In this document: one piece after another, positions 17,030 to 27,746 of the stretch
Layout: every line of letters begins with the position of its first letter
How positions within the stretch are numbered: the stretch's first letter is position 1
Source of the DNA: Angustibacter sp. Root456
GTDB lineage: Bacteria; Actinomycetota; Actinomycetes; Actinomycetales; Angustibacteraceae
Length of the DNA stretch: 64,000 nucleotides
Direction of reading: 5' to 3'
Assembly (NCBI RefSeq): GCF_001426435.1
Contig: NZ_LMER01000020.1
Coordinates: 651,985-715,984 of the forward strand
Position numbers and translations under genes: made by a program
The notes under the pieces: model-generated
What the model saw: the letters and a program-made list of their open reading frames with translations, nothing else
Databases searched by the model: none
What the model was told of the DNA's origin: nothing

Positions 17030-17899
17030 ATGAGCGCCGCCGCGGTGCTGGTCGCGCTGGCGGCCGCCATCGCGTTCGGCTGGTCGACCGCGCTCATGCA
17101 CCACGGCGCGTCCGGCGCGGACGACGGCGTGGGCTACCTGCGCCTTCTGCGCCACGTCGTGACGCAGTGGCGGTGGCTGCTCGGCATGGCGGCGAGCCTG
17201 CTGGGTCTTGGGCTGCACGTCGTCGCGCTGCACCTCGGCTCGCTGTCGCTGGTGCAGCCGCTCGTGGTCACCGGTCTGTTCTTCTCCCTGGTCTTCCGCG
17301 ACGCGCTCGACCACCAGTGGCCCTCGCGCCGCACCCTCACCTGGGGCGCCATCACCGCCGCCGGGCTCGCGCTGTTCCTCACCGCCGCAGGCTCGACGGA
17401 CGGCGTTCCTGCCCCGGACGACGGCCACGCGGCCGTGCTCATCGGCGTCGGTCTGGCGCTGACCGCCACCTTCGTGTGGGCGTCGGTGCGCTTCAGGCCG
17501 TGGGCGGGCCTGCTCATGGGGACGGCGGCGGGCATCGTCTTCGGGCTCGTGGCGGGGTCGATCAAGGCAGCCACCGAGGCGTGGAGCGCGGGCGAGGTGC
17601 TGAGCTCGTGGCCGGCGTACGCCGTGTGCGTCCTGGGACCGCTCGGCTTCCTGCTCAACCAGCGGGCCTACAACCGCACCCGGCTGCCCGACTACCTGCC
17701 CATGCTCAACATGGTGAACCCGCTGGTGAGCCTGGTCTTCGGCATCGTCGTGTACGCCGAGCGGCCGCCCGGCGACCTCGCGTCGGTGACCGCCGAGGTC
17801 ATCGGCCTCGGAGCGGTGCTGCTGGGCATCTTCTTCCTCGCCCGCACCGACGAGCCCACCCCCGCCGCGGCGCCCCGCGAAGTTGATCACGTGAAGTAG
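17030..17899 (+). CDS. DMT/EamA-like membrane transporter
   Basis: A 289-residue integral membrane protein with about nine to ten hydrophobic segments starting at residue 4 (AAAVLVALAAAIAFGWSTAL). The overall plan, with paired small helices and a final segment around AEVIGLGAVLLGIFFLAR, fits the drug/metabolite transporter superfamily, in the branch that also includes NIPA-like Mg transporters. The substrate is unknown. The ATG at 17030 is preceded by GGGGGAGG, a good ribosome-binding site. The last residues (VDHVK) and the stop are encoded by repeat copy R4, and R3 lies upstream, so the gene is enclosed by two related repeats. The convergent gene ends inside the same repeat. Confidence 0.8.
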   Translation: MSAAAVLVALAAAIAFGWSTALMHHGASGADDGVGYLRLLRHVVTQWRWLLGMAASLLGLGLHVVALHLGSLSLVQPLVVTGLFFSLVFRDALDHQWPSRRTLTWGAITAAGLALFLTAAGSTDGVPAPDDGHAAVLIGVGLALTATFVWASVRFRPWAGLLMGTAAGIVFGLVAGSIKAATEAWSAGEVLSSWPAYAVCVLGPLGFLLNQRAYNRTRLPDYLPMLNMVNPLVSLVFGIVVYAERPPGDLASVTAEVIGLGAVLLGIFFLARTDEPTPAAAPREVDHVK

Positions 17900-17967
17900 G
17901 TTCACGAGCACTTCGCACGGGTTGCACGCCGCGTGAAGTGCTGGCCCACCCCCTTAACGTGATCACC
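17882..17967. repeat. repeat R4, self-paired variant of family R
   Basis: An imperfect palindrome of 86 bases. It opens with GTTGATCACGT and closes with ACGTGATCACC, with the inner arms GAGCACTTCGCACGGG and CGCGTGAAGTGCTGG around a TTGCA loop. Its left half resembles the R consensus. The stop codons of both convergent genes (17897-17899 on plus, 17963-17965 on minus) lie within it. Confidence 0.75.
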
Positions 17968-18940
17968 GGGGCGGGCGCTCGGTGAGGTGGGCGACGCGAT
18001 CGCGGGCGCGCCGGGCCGCCTTCTCGGCGGCGCCCAACGCCTTGTCAGCCGCCGCGCGCCCGGACGCCGCGGTCGTCGCCCGCCGCTGGGCGTCCCGGAC
18101 GGCGAAGCGGGCCTGGGCGAGCTGCTCGCGCAGGTCGTCGACGTGCGCCTCGGCCTGCGACTGCACCTGCTCGGCCTGCTGCTGCTCGGCCTCGGCCGCC
18201 GCGGCAGCCTGCCGAGCCTCCTCGACGGCGCGCTCGGCCTCGTCGAGGTCGCGCGCCGCCTGATCGCGACGCTGAGCCAGCACCTGGTCGCCCCGCGACG
18301 CCCCCGCCTTCGCCCGTCCCGGCGACGGCGGTCGCGACCTCTCCCGCTCCGTCTCCCGCTCCGTCTCCCGCGCCTGCTCCCGGGGCTTCTCCCGCGCCTT
18401 CTCCCGGGGCTTCTCGGGTGACGCCTTCGCCGGACCCCGCCCGGTGAGCGGCGTGGCTGTGGCCGCGGTGAGGTCGACCTCGCCGAACCCGGCGTACGCC
18501 AGGGCCTTGGTGAGGCGTCCGGACGCCACCGCCTCGGACGCCGCGACGTCGGCGACCGCCGCGCGCAGCGTCGCCTCGACCTCCTGCCGCCCGGCGTCGC
18601 TCAACCCACCGTCGACCAGCCCGACGGCGGTCTCGACCAACCCGGCTGCGGCGCGCTGCCGCTCGTGCCCGAGGGCCCGCAGGTCGTCGCCCTTCAACCC
18701 GGCCTGGGCGTCGCGCAGGCGTGCGCCCAGCTCCAGGTAGGCGGCGAGCTCGGCGGCGGCGTCGCGCGCCAGCTGGTTGACGGCGTAGGCCCCGGCGGTC
18801 GGCCGCCGGAGCGCCTTCAGCTGCTTCGCCAGCCCGGTGTCGCCGTCCCGCTTGGCGTCGGCCGCCAGGGCGTCGCGGCGCGCCGTGAACTCGCCAGGTG
18901 CCAGCGCGTACAGCTCGTCGACGGCCTCGTCGAGGTCCAT
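17963..18940 (-). CDS. coiled-coil protein, unknown function
   Basis: A 325-residue protein I cannot assign to a named family. The N-terminal half (about 1-165) looks globular and helical ([40 protein letters not shown]). A basic, repetitive linker follows, rich in EK/ER/PRE units (about 185-225), and then a long Ala/Glu/Gln/Arg coiled coil (about 235-315). The ATG at 18940 has GGAGGTGGGC directly upstream. It is divergent from clpB across a 142-base control region with a HAIR operator, so it may share heat-shock control. There is no signal peptide or membrane segment, so it is probably cytosolic or DNA-associated. The stop codon lies in repeat R4. Confidence 0.75.
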   Translation of the reverse strand: MDLDEAVDELYALAPGEFTARRDALAADAKRDGDTGLAKQLKALRRPTAGAYAVNQLARDAAAELAAYLELGARLRDAQAGLKGDDLRALGHERQRAAAGLVETAVGLVDGGLSDAGRQEVEATLRAAVADVAASEAVASGRLTKALAYAGFGEVDLTAATATPLTGRGPAKASPEKPREKAREKPREQARETERETERERSRPPSPGRAKAGASRGDQVLAQRRDQAARDLDEAERAVEEARQAAAAAEAEQQQAEQVQSQAEAHVDDLREQLAQARFAVRDAQRRATTAASGRAAADKALGAAEKAARRARDRVAHLTERPPR

Positions 18941-18993
18941 GCCCACCTCCTGGCCGCCCATCCTGCCGCGCCGCACCAGGCGGCGCGCGCGGC

Positions 18994-18999
18994 TAGACT
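18994..18999 (+). promoter_or_regulatory. likely clpB -10 box
   Basis: TAGACT lies nine bases upstream of the HAIR-type operator at 19008, which places the operator over the transcription start. I see no clear -35. Confidence 0.5.
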
Positions 19000-19007
19000 C
19001 AGTCACA

Positions 19008-19028
19008 GTTGAGCGGAACACACTCAAC
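19008..19028 (+). promoter_or_regulatory. HAIR (HspR) operator of clpB
   Basis: GTTGAGC, seven bases, ACTCAAC. The core TTGAG-N9-CTCAA matches HAIR exactly and the outer bases differ. It is 55 bases before the clpB start and in the region divergent from the coiled-coil gene. Confidence 0.85.
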
Positions 19029-19082
19029 TTCGTGCGCGTTGACACCGGTGAACCCTTCCGCGTGACCCCCAGGAGCACCTGC

Positions 19083-21677
<2,595 letters not shown>

Positions 21678-21685
21678 CGCCCCCT

Positions 21686-21753
21686 CCGGCAAATTCTTGG
21701 GAATTCGTACGTCTGGGGCACGCCAGACGTGCAAGTTCTTGGGAATTTGCCGG
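21686..21753. repeat. imperfect palindrome after clpB
   Basis: Outer arms CCGGCAAATT (21686-21695) and AATTTGCCGG (21744-21753) and inner arms ACGTCTGG (21709-21716) and CCAGACGT (21723-21730) pair perfectly. Between them both sides carry the same TTCTTGGGAATT in direct, not inverted, orientation. It is related in its outer arms to the palindrome at 60508. It separates convergent genes and may terminate both. Confidence 0.8.
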
Positions 21754-21762
21754 GGGCGGGGG

Positions 21763-22602
21763 TCAGCCGGCCCGGCGGGCGCGGTAGCGCCGCACCTGCT
21801 GGTCGACCGCCGCGTGGACGACGGTGGGCAGCCACCGCTGGGCCGCAACCACCGCCCACTGCTCGCGCGGGAACACGACGAGCGGCTTGTTCTTGGCCAC
21901 GCCGTGCAGCACCGCGTCGGCGAGCGGCTCGGGCCCGGGGAGGCCGCGCGGCTGCAGGGTCGCCGCCAGCTGCCGGACGCCGGACGTCGCCGCGGTCGGC
22001 GCCATGCCGGGGTTGAGGTTGTCGAGCAGCGGGGTCGCGATGAAGGCCGGGCAGACCGCCGTCACCCCGACGCCGACCGGCTTCAGCTCCGAGCGCAGGG
22101 CCCGGCTGAGCGCGACGACCGCGTGCTTGCTCGTCGTGTAGGGCAGCATCATCGGCGTCGTCATCAGCCCGGCCATCGAGGCCGTGTTGACGATGTGGCC
22201 GCTGCCCTGGCGGGTCATCGCCGGCACGGCCGCCTGCACGCCGTGCACCACGCCGTGCAGGTTCACCGCGAGACAGCGGTCCCAGTGCTCGTCGTCGAGC
22301 TCGTCGACCAGACCGCCGACGCCGATGCCGGCGTTGTTGAACAGCAGGTCGAGGCGGCCGTGCGTGGCCACGACCTGGTCGACGGCGTCGCGGAACGCCG
22401 GCCGGTCGGTGACGTCGAGCGTGATCCCCGTCGCGCCGCCAGCGCCGGCGGCGGTCTCGCTCAGCTCCGCGGCCGTCGTCCGGGCCGCGATGCCGTCGAC
22501 GTCCGCGACCACGACCACGTGTCCACGCGACGTCAGGGCCTGGGCCAGCGCCCGCCCGATGCCGGACGCTCCGCCCGTGACCAGGGCGACCTGTTGCTTC
22601 AT
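21763..22602 (-). CDS. short-chain dehydrogenase/reductase
   Basis: A classical SDR of 279 residues, an NAD(P)-dependent oxidoreductase. The cofactor motif is LVTGGASGIGRAL, the NNAG motif is LLFNNAGIGVGG, and the active site is NTASMAG with YTTSKHA (Ser, Tyr and Lys present). It is the last gene of a three-gene operon and its ATG overlaps the monooxygenase stop by four bases. The start shown is fixed by that overlap; upstream in-frame sequence lies inside the monooxygenase gene. In the operon it could oxidise or reduce the alcohol or ketone handled by the Baeyer-Villiger enzyme. Confidence 0.92.
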   Translation of the reverse strand: MKQQVALVTGGASGIGRALAQALTSRGHVVVVADVDGIAARTTAAELSETAAGAGGATGITLDVTDRPAFRDAVDQVVATHGRLDLLFNNAGIGVGGLVDELDDEHWDRCLAVNLHGVVHGVQAAVPAMTRQGSGHIVNTASMAGLMTTPMMLPYTTSKHAVVALSRALRSELKPVGVGVTAVCPAFIATPLLDNLNPGMAPTAATSGVRQLAATLQPRGLPGPEPLADAVLHGVAKNKPLVVFPREQWAVVAAQRWLPTVVHAAVDQQVRRYRARRAG

Positions 22603-24098
22603 GCCGAGACCTCCTGCGGTGGTGAGGGCACGCGCGCCGGCTCGTCGACGTCCAGCTGCACGTGCGCGGGGTCGAGGCGGCGGGTCCGCCGCCACAGCGA
22701 GACGCTGGACGACGGCCAGAGCGTCCGGTTGTTGCCGAACCGATCGAGGTACCAGCTGCGGCAGCCGCTGGCCCACACCGTGTGCTTCGAGCGGCGCTCG
22801 AGCTCGGCGTTGAAGGTGTCCTGCACCCGCTGCGGCACCGAGACCGACCTCGCGCCGGCCTCGTCGCGCATCCGGATGCACTGGGCGAGGTACCGGGTCT
22901 GCGCCTCGATGACGAACACCATCGAGTTGTGGCCCAACCCCGAGTTGGGCCCGACGACGAGGAAGAGGTTGGGGAAGCCGGCGACCGTGACGCCGAGGTG
23001 GGCCTGCATGCCCGCCGACCAGGCCTCGCGCAGGGTGCGGCCACCGGCGCCGGTGACCGTGAGCTGGTCGTGCGGCTCGGTCACCTTGAACCCGGTGCTC
23101 AGCACCAGGGTGTCGACCGGGTGGCGCCGCCCGTCGGCCGTGACGACGGCGCCGGCCTCGACCGCCGCGACGGGGCTCGTGACGAGGTCGACGTTCGGCC
23201 GGTTGAACGTCGGCAGGTAGTCGTTCGAGATGAGGATCCGCTTGCAGCCCATGCGGTACGTCGGTGTGAGGGCCCTGCGCGTCGCGGGGTCGTCGACCTG
23301 ACGGCGCAGGTGGCGCCGGGCCATGAGCTCGAGCAGCCGCATCACTGACGGCGCGGTCGTGAAGGCCAGTACGCGAGACTCGTTGCGCCAGTAGAGGCCC
23401 GCGCGCACGAGACGGTAGAGCCAGGGCTTGCGCTCCAGCCGCTCCTGCTCGTCAGAGGTGATCTCGCGGTCGCCCTTGGGGATGATCCACGACGGGGTGC
23501 GCTGCAGCACGGTGAGGTGCTCTGCTCGCTGAGCGATCTGCGGCACGGCCTGCACAGCGCTCGCTCCCGTGCCGAGCACCGCGACGCGGCGTCCGTCGAT
23601 GGCGGCGGTGTCGTCGTCCGGCCACTGCGCGGTGTGGAAGACGTTGCCCCGGAACGACTCCAGGCCGGGTAGCGCCGGGACGAACGGCTCGCTGAGCGCG
23701 CCGGTGGCCAGGACGAGCGAACGCGTCGACAGCCGCGTGCCGCGCGCGGTGCACAGGTGCCACAGCCCGGCGTCGTAGGTGGCCTCGACCAGCTCCTCGC
23801 CGTAGCGGATCCATTGCGAGACACGGAACTCGTCGGCGACGCGGCGCAGGTAGTCCCAGATCTCCGGCTGCTCGGCGTAGGCGCGGGACCAGCGAGCCGA
23901 CGGCGCGAAGGAGAAGGAGTACAGGTGCGACGGGATGTCGCAGGCGCAGCCCGGGTAGCGGTTGTCACGCCACGTGCCGCCGAGCGCGTCGGCCTTCTCC
24001 AAGAGCACGATGTCGCTGATCCCGTTGCGCTGCAGCTCGATCGCCGCCGCCAGACCGCCGAATCCGGTGCCGACCACCACGGCCTCGTGCACTATCAC
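22599..24098 (-). CDS. type I Baeyer-Villiger monooxygenase
   Basis: An FAD- and NADPH-dependent monooxygenase of 499 residues that inserts oxygen next to a ketone to give an ester. The FAD site is VVVGTGFGGLAAAIEL and the NADPH site VAVLGTGASAVQ. The Baeyer-Villiger fingerprint FxGxxxHxxxWPD is present as FRGNVFHTAQWPD. The GTG start overlaps the hydrolase stop (GTGA), and its own stop overlaps the SDR start, so the three are translationally coupled. Operons with a hydrolase, a monooxygenase and an SDR are known in mycobacteria (the mymA type) and in alcohol or ketone catabolism. The ester product could be cut by the hydrolase. Confidence 0.93.
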   Translation of the reverse strand: MIVHEAVVVGTGFGGLAAAIELQRNGISDIVLLEKADALGGTWRDNRYPGCACDIPSHLYSFSFAPSARWSRAYAEQPEIWDYLRRVADEFRVSQWIRYGEELVEATYDAGLWHLCTARGTRLSTRSLVLATGALSEPFVPALPGLESFRGNVFHTAQWPDDDTAAIDGRRVAVLGTGASAVQAVPQIAQRAEHLTVLQRTPSWIIPKGDREITSDEQERLERKPWLYRLVRAGLYWRNESRVLAFTTAPSVMRLLELMARRHLRRQVDDPATRRALTPTYRMGCKRILISNDYLPTFNRPNVDLVTSPVAAVEAGAVVTADGRRHPVDTLVLSTGFKVTEPHDQLTVTGAGGRTLREAWSAGMQAHLGVTVAGFPNLFLVVGPNSGLGHNSMVFVIEAQTRYLAQCIRMRDEAGARSVSVPQRVQDTFNAELERRSKHTVWASGCRSWYLDRFGNNRTLWPSSSVSLWRRTRRLDPAHVQLDVDEPARVPSPPQEVSA

Positions 24099-24988
24099 GA
24101 CGCCTCCTCGACGAGCTCGCTCAGGTGGCGCGCGACGACCTCCGCGGCCTCGTAGCCCAGCATGTGACCGGCGCCCGGCAGCACCTCGAGCTGGGCGTGC
24201 GGCACGAGCTCGGCGAGCCGACGGGCGTGCGACACGGGGGTGAGGCGGTCGAGCTCGCCCACGAGCACGTGCGTGGGGACGTCGGCCAGCACCGCGAGCG
24301 CCTCGGCCTCGTCGTGCGCGCTCAGCGCGGCGTAGTAGCGCCCGATCGTGGCCAGGCGGGTGGAGGCCACCATGTCGCGCGTCGCGGCGACGTCCGCCGG
24401 CGCGGCCCGGGTGCCGAACAGCAGCCGGCGCTGGCTCTCGTGCGTGATCGCCCGACCCGCCCGCACGCCCGGCACGCGGGAGATCGTGCGCATCAGCGGC
24501 ACCTCCCCGCGGCGCCCCAGGCCACGCAGCTCGCCCGCCGAGGTGCTCACGAGCGCGACGCCCCGCACCCGGGCGCGGACGTCGTCCGGATGCGTGCCGG
24601 CGTACGCCATGACGGTCATGCCGCCCATCGAGTGGCCGCCGAGCACGAGCGGCCCCGCGGGCGCGACGGCGGCGATGACGGCGGCGAGGTCGTCGCCGAG
24701 GCCGCGCACGCTCGGCTGCACCCGCGGACGGCGACGACGCCCCCGCAGCGTCGAGGCCCCGTGGCCGCGCTGGTCATAGGTCACGACGCGCACGCGCACG
24801 CGTTGCTGGACCAGCCCGACGACGCGGTCCCACGAGCGGTGGTCGAGCGTCCAGCCGTGCGCGAGCACCACGGTGGGTGCCGACGGACCGGCGCCGCCCG
24901 CCGCCTCGTGCACCCACGCGGCGAGGCGGGCACCGTCGTCCGCCAGCACGGTGACGGGCCGCACCGCGACCTCGGTGGTGACCGGCAC
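24095..24988 (-). CDS. alpha/beta hydrolase
   Basis: A 297-residue alpha/beta-hydrolase. The oxyanion region is LAHGWTLDHRSWD, the strand 4 region is VTYDQRGHGAS, the nucleophile elbow is GGHSMGGM (Ser in GHSMG), and the acid and His lie in VLVGELDRLTP and PGAGHMLGYE. Esterase or lipase-like activity is expected; with the monooxygenase downstream, ester hydrolysis after Baeyer-Villiger oxidation is plausible. The GTG start has GAAGGAGG four to eleven bases upstream, so this gene, unlike many in the window, is translated with a leader. It is the first gene of the operon and is divergent from the TetR gene. Confidence 0.92.
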   Translation of the reverse strand: MPVTTEVAVRPVTVLADDGARLAAWVHEAAGGAGPSAPTVVLAHGWTLDHRSWDRVVGLVQQRVRVRVVTYDQRGHGASTLRGRRRRPRVQPSVRGLGDDLAAVIAAVAPAGPLVLGGHSMGGMTVMAYAGTHPDDVRARVRGVALVSTSAGELRGLGRRGEVPLMRTISRVPGVRAGRAITHESQRRLLFGTRAAPADVAATRDMVASTRLATIGRYYAALSAHDEAEALAVLADVPTHVLVGELDRLTPVSHARRLAELVPHAQLEVLPGAGHMLGYEAAEVVARHLSELVEEAS

Positions 24989-25012
24989 GGAGCCTCCTTC
25001 GTCAGCTCTGGA

Positions 25013-25044
25013 ACTTACCGGCGGTAACTTACCTGTCGTAAGGT
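25013..25044. promoter_or_regulatory. tandem palindromic operator, TetR site
   Basis: Two adjacent inverted repeats lie between the divergent genes: TTACCG-G-CGGTAA (25015-25027) and CTTAC-CTGTC-GTAAG (25028-25042). The second overlaps the TAAGGT box (25039-25044) that would serve the tetR gene. Binding by the TetR protein would control both the operon and itself. Confidence 0.75.
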
Positions 25045-25050
25045 GATCCT

Positions 25051-25656
25051 GTGAAGTCGCCGACCCGCACCCGGATGCCTCGAGCTCAGCGCGAGCAGCA
25101 GATGCTGCAGGTGGCCGAGGCCGTCTTCGCGGAGTCCGGTTACCAGGCGACCTCGATGGACGACATCGCGGCGCGGGTGGGGGTCACCAAGCCGATGCTC
25201 TACGAGTACTTCGGCAGCAAGGACGGCCTGCTGCGCGCGTGCCTCGCCCGCGCCCGGCAGCAGCTGCACGACCAGACGGTCGACGCAGTGCGCGGCGGTG
25301 GCGAGCCGCGTGACCTCATGGCCCGCGCCGTGCGCGCCTTCTTCGACTTCGTCGACGACCACGCGGCGGCCTGGGCGGTGCTGCAGGCCGAGTCGATGGT
25401 GACCACCGGCCCGGGCGCCCGGGAGATCGAGGAGATCCGGCGCCAGCAGAGCGACTACACCCAGGCCCTGCTGGCCGGCCTGCCTGGCGGCTCGACGCTG
25501 GACCCCCTCGAGCTCGCCGCGCGAGCTGAGATGGTCATCGGTGCCTGCGAACGCGTCGCCGTGTGGCGGACGGCGCAGGCGGCCCAGGCGGTCGGCGCCG
25601 ACCGAGCCACCGAGCTGGTGATGGACGTCCTCTGGCCGGGGCTGTCCACCACCTGA
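25051..25656 (+). CDS. TetR-family repressor
   Basis: A 201-residue TetR-type regulator. The N-terminal helix-turn-helix spans about residues 14-58 (AEAVFAESGYQATSMDDIAA, VGVTKPMLYEYFGSKDGL). The C-terminal ligand domain is variable and does not reveal the ligand. It is divergent from the hydrolase/monooxygenase/SDR operon, with a double palindrome in the 62-base gap, so autoregulation and control of that operon are likely. The GTG at 25051 lies six bases after TAAGGT, which suggests a leaderless message; an ATG at 25075 is an alternative. Confidence 0.92.
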   Translation: MKSPTRTRMPRAQREQQMLQVAEAVFAESGYQATSMDDIAARVGVTKPMLYEYFGSKDGLLRACLARARQQLHDQTVDAVRGGGEPRDLMARAVRAFFDFVDDHAAAWAVLQAESMVTTGPGAREIEEIRRQQSDYTQALLAGLPGGSTLDPLELAARAEMVIGACERVAVWRTAQAAQAVGADRATELVMDVLWPGLSTT

Positions 25657-25710
25657 CCCCCGCCGGTTGACCGCCTGCCGGCTCCCTCGTGAGGACCAGG
25701 CAGGGGACGG

Positions 25711-26067
25711 TCAGCTGGTGCAGAGGCAGAACGGGTGCCCGGCCGGGTCGAGGAACACCCGGAACGTCGTGCCCGGCTGGTGCTCGGCCCGGGTGGCGCC
25801 CAGGGCGACGACGGCGGACTCGCCGGCGTCGAGGTCGTCGACGACCACGTCGAGGTGCATCTGCTGCGGGTGCTCCTGCCCCGGCCACGACGGCGCCCGG
25901 TAGTCCTCAACCTGCTGGAAGCTGATGCAGTCGCCGTAGTCGGCCCGGATGTCGACCCAGCCGTCCTTCGGCTCGAGCTGCCACCCCAGCAGCTCGGCGT
26001 AGAAGCGGGCGAGGCGGTCGGCGTCCGGGCAGTCGATGACGACGGTGGGGAACTTCGCGATGGCCAT
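25711..26067 (-). CDS. VOC/glyoxalase-fold protein
   Basis: A 118-residue single-module vicinal-oxygen-chelate protein. The repeated beta-alpha-beta-beta-beta pattern is visible (VVIDCPDADRLARFYAELLG in the first half, LDVVVDDLDAGESAVVALGA and FRVFLDPAGHPFCLC in the second). Members include glyoxalases, dioxygenases and antibiotic-binding proteins; nothing here decides which. It has HLDV and DPAGHPF but not a complete, obvious metal triad. A TAGCGT box on this strand ends six bases before the ATG. It stands alone. Confidence 0.85.
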   Translation of the reverse strand: MAIAKFPTVVIDCPDADRLARFYAELLGWQLEPKDGWVDIRADYGDCISFQQVEDYRAPSWPGQEHPQQMHLDVVVDDLDAGESAVVALGATRAEHQPGTTFRVFLDPAGHPFCLCTS

Positions 26068-26102
26068 GGCGGGACGCTAGTGCCCCCCTCCGACAGCCGG
26101 CC

Positions 26103-26885
26103 TCAGCCCAGCTCGACGATCACCGGTGCGTGGTCGGACGCGCCCTTGCCCTTGCGCTCCTCGCGGTCGATGGCCGCGCCCGTCACCCGGGACGCCAGCG
26201 CCGGGGAGGCGAGCACGAAGTCGATCCGCATGCCCTGCTTCTTCGGGAACCGCAGCTGCGTGTAGTCCCAGTAGGTGAACTGACCCTCGGTATGCGGCCG
26301 GACGACGTCCGCGTACCCCGCGTCGACGATGGCGTCGAAGGCGGCCCGCTCGGGCGGGGAGACGTGCGTGGAGTTGGCGAACACCGCCATGTCCCAGACG
26401 TCCTCGTCGCGCGGCGCGACGTTCCAGTCGCCGACGAGGGCGATCTGCGCGGACGGGTCGTCGGCCAGCCACTGGGCCCCCGCGACGCGCAGGTGCTCGA
26501 GCCAGTCGAGCTTGTAGGCCAGGTGCGGGTCACCGAGCTGGCGGCCGTTCGGCACGTAGAGGCTCCACACGCGCACGCCGCCGCAGGTGGCGCCGAGCGC
26601 GCGCGCCTCCGCCGCCAGGGGCTCACCCCAGCCGGGCTGGCCGGGGAACCCGAGCTCGACGTCCTCGATGCCGACGCGCGACAGGAGCGCCACGCCGTTC
26701 CACTGCGAGTGCCCGTGGTGGGCCACCTGGTAGCCCATCGCCTCGAACCGCTCGGTGGGGAACTGGTCGTCCTTGCACTTGGTCTCTTGCAGCGCGACGA
26801 CGTCCACGTCGCTGCGCTCGACCCACGCGACGATGCGCTCGAGGCGGGCACGGGCGGAGTTCACGTTCCAGGTGGCGATGCGCAC
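26103..26885 (-). CDS. xthA: exodeoxyribonuclease III
   Basis: A 260-residue Mg-dependent exonuclease III/AP endonuclease for base-excision repair. The family landmarks are all present: TWNVNSARARL at the start, LQETKCKDDQFP with the metal-binding Glu, SLYVPNGR, GDWNVAPRDEDVWD with the catalytic Asp and Asn, RIDFVLAS, and SDHAPVIVEL with the catalytic His. The GTG start at 26885 lies six bases after TAGGTT on this strand, so the transcript is probably leaderless. The promoter is back to back with that of the SDR gene at 26937. Confidence 0.96.
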   Translation of the reverse strand: MRIATWNVNSARARLERIVAWVERSDVDVVALQETKCKDDQFPTERFEAMGYQVAHHGHSQWNGVALLSRVGIEDVELGFPGQPGWGEPLAAEARALGATCGGVRVWSLYVPNGRQLGDPHLAYKLDWLEHLRVAGAQWLADDPSAQIALVGDWNVAPRDEDVWDMAVFANSTHVSPPERAAFDAIVDAGYADVVRPHTEGQFTYWDYTQLRFPKKQGMRIDFVLASPALASRVTGAAIDREERKGKGASDHAPVIVELG

Positions 26886-26936
26886 AGGTCGAACCTACCG
26901 CCGGGCGCCGACACCCTCGGCGGCTAGGGTCCGGCC

Positions 26937-27710
26937 ATGACCACCGCCCTCGTCACCGGCGCCACCGCGGGTATCGGCCTCGCGTTCGTCCGCCGCCTCG
27001 CCGCCGACGGCCACGACCTCGTGCTCGTCGCGCGCGACCAGCAGCGGCTCGACGAGGTGGCCGCAGAGCTGCGCACCGCCTACGGCCGCCAGGTCGAGAC
27101 CCTCTCGGCCGACCTCACCGACCGGGCCGCCGTGCAGCGGGTCGCCGACCGGTTGGCTGACGCGAGCCGGCCGGTCGACGTCCTGGTCAACAACGCCGGT
27201 TTCGGGCTGGGCCGCGGGTTCCTGTCGACCGACGTCGCCGACGAGGAGCGGCTGCTCGACATCCACTGCCGCGCGGTGCTGGTGCTCACCCACGCGGCGG
27301 GGCGCGCGATGCGCGACCGCCGGAGCGGCACGATCATCAACGTCTCGTCGGTGGCGGGCTTCGCGGCGATGGGCACGTACTCGGCGGTGAAGGCCTGGGC
27401 CACGGTGTTCAGCGAGTCCGTCGCGACCCAGCTCGCGCCGTACGGCGTGCGCGTGATGGCGCTCTGCCCCGGGTTCGTGCGCACCGAGTTCCACGGCCGC
27501 GGGGGCATGGACATGTCGGCGCTGCCCGAGTGGGGGTGGCTCGACGCCGACGACCTCGTGGCCGAGGCGCTCGCGGACGTCGCCAAGGGCAAGGTCGTCA
27601 GCGTGCCGAGCCGGCGGTTCGGCACGCTCGTGCTGGCCATGCGTCACCTGCCGCGGTCGGTGGTGCGCAAGGGCTCGGGCGCCGTGCAGCGCCGTCGCAC
27701 GCAGGGCTGA
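26937..27710 (+). CDS. short-chain dehydrogenase/reductase
   Basis: A 257-residue SDR of the DltE/YqjQ-like branch. The cofactor motif is LVTGATAGIGLAF, NNAG is in VLVNNAGFGLG, and the catalytic residues are in NVSSVAGF (Ser) and YSAVKAW (Tyr, Lys). The C-terminus is basic (RRRTQG) with SRRFGTLVLAMRHLPRS before it. The substrate is unknown. A TAGGGT box ends six bases before the ATG. pyrE follows 36 bases later with its own promoter box. Confidence 0.92.
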   Translation: MTTALVTGATAGIGLAFVRRLAADGHDLVLVARDQQRLDEVAAELRTAYGRQVETLSADLTDRAAVQRVADRLADASRPVDVLVNNAGFGLGRGFLSTDVADEERLLDIHCRAVLVLTHAAGRAMRDRRSGTIINVSSVAGFAAMGTYSAVKAWATVFSESVATQLAPYGVRVMALCPGFVRTEFHGRGGMDMSALPEWGWLDADDLVAEALADVAKGKVVSVPSRRFGTLVLAMRHLPRSVVRKGSGAVQRRRTQG

Positions 27711-27746
27711 GGTCGCGCCGGCGACTGCCCGATAGGCTGCGGCCCT

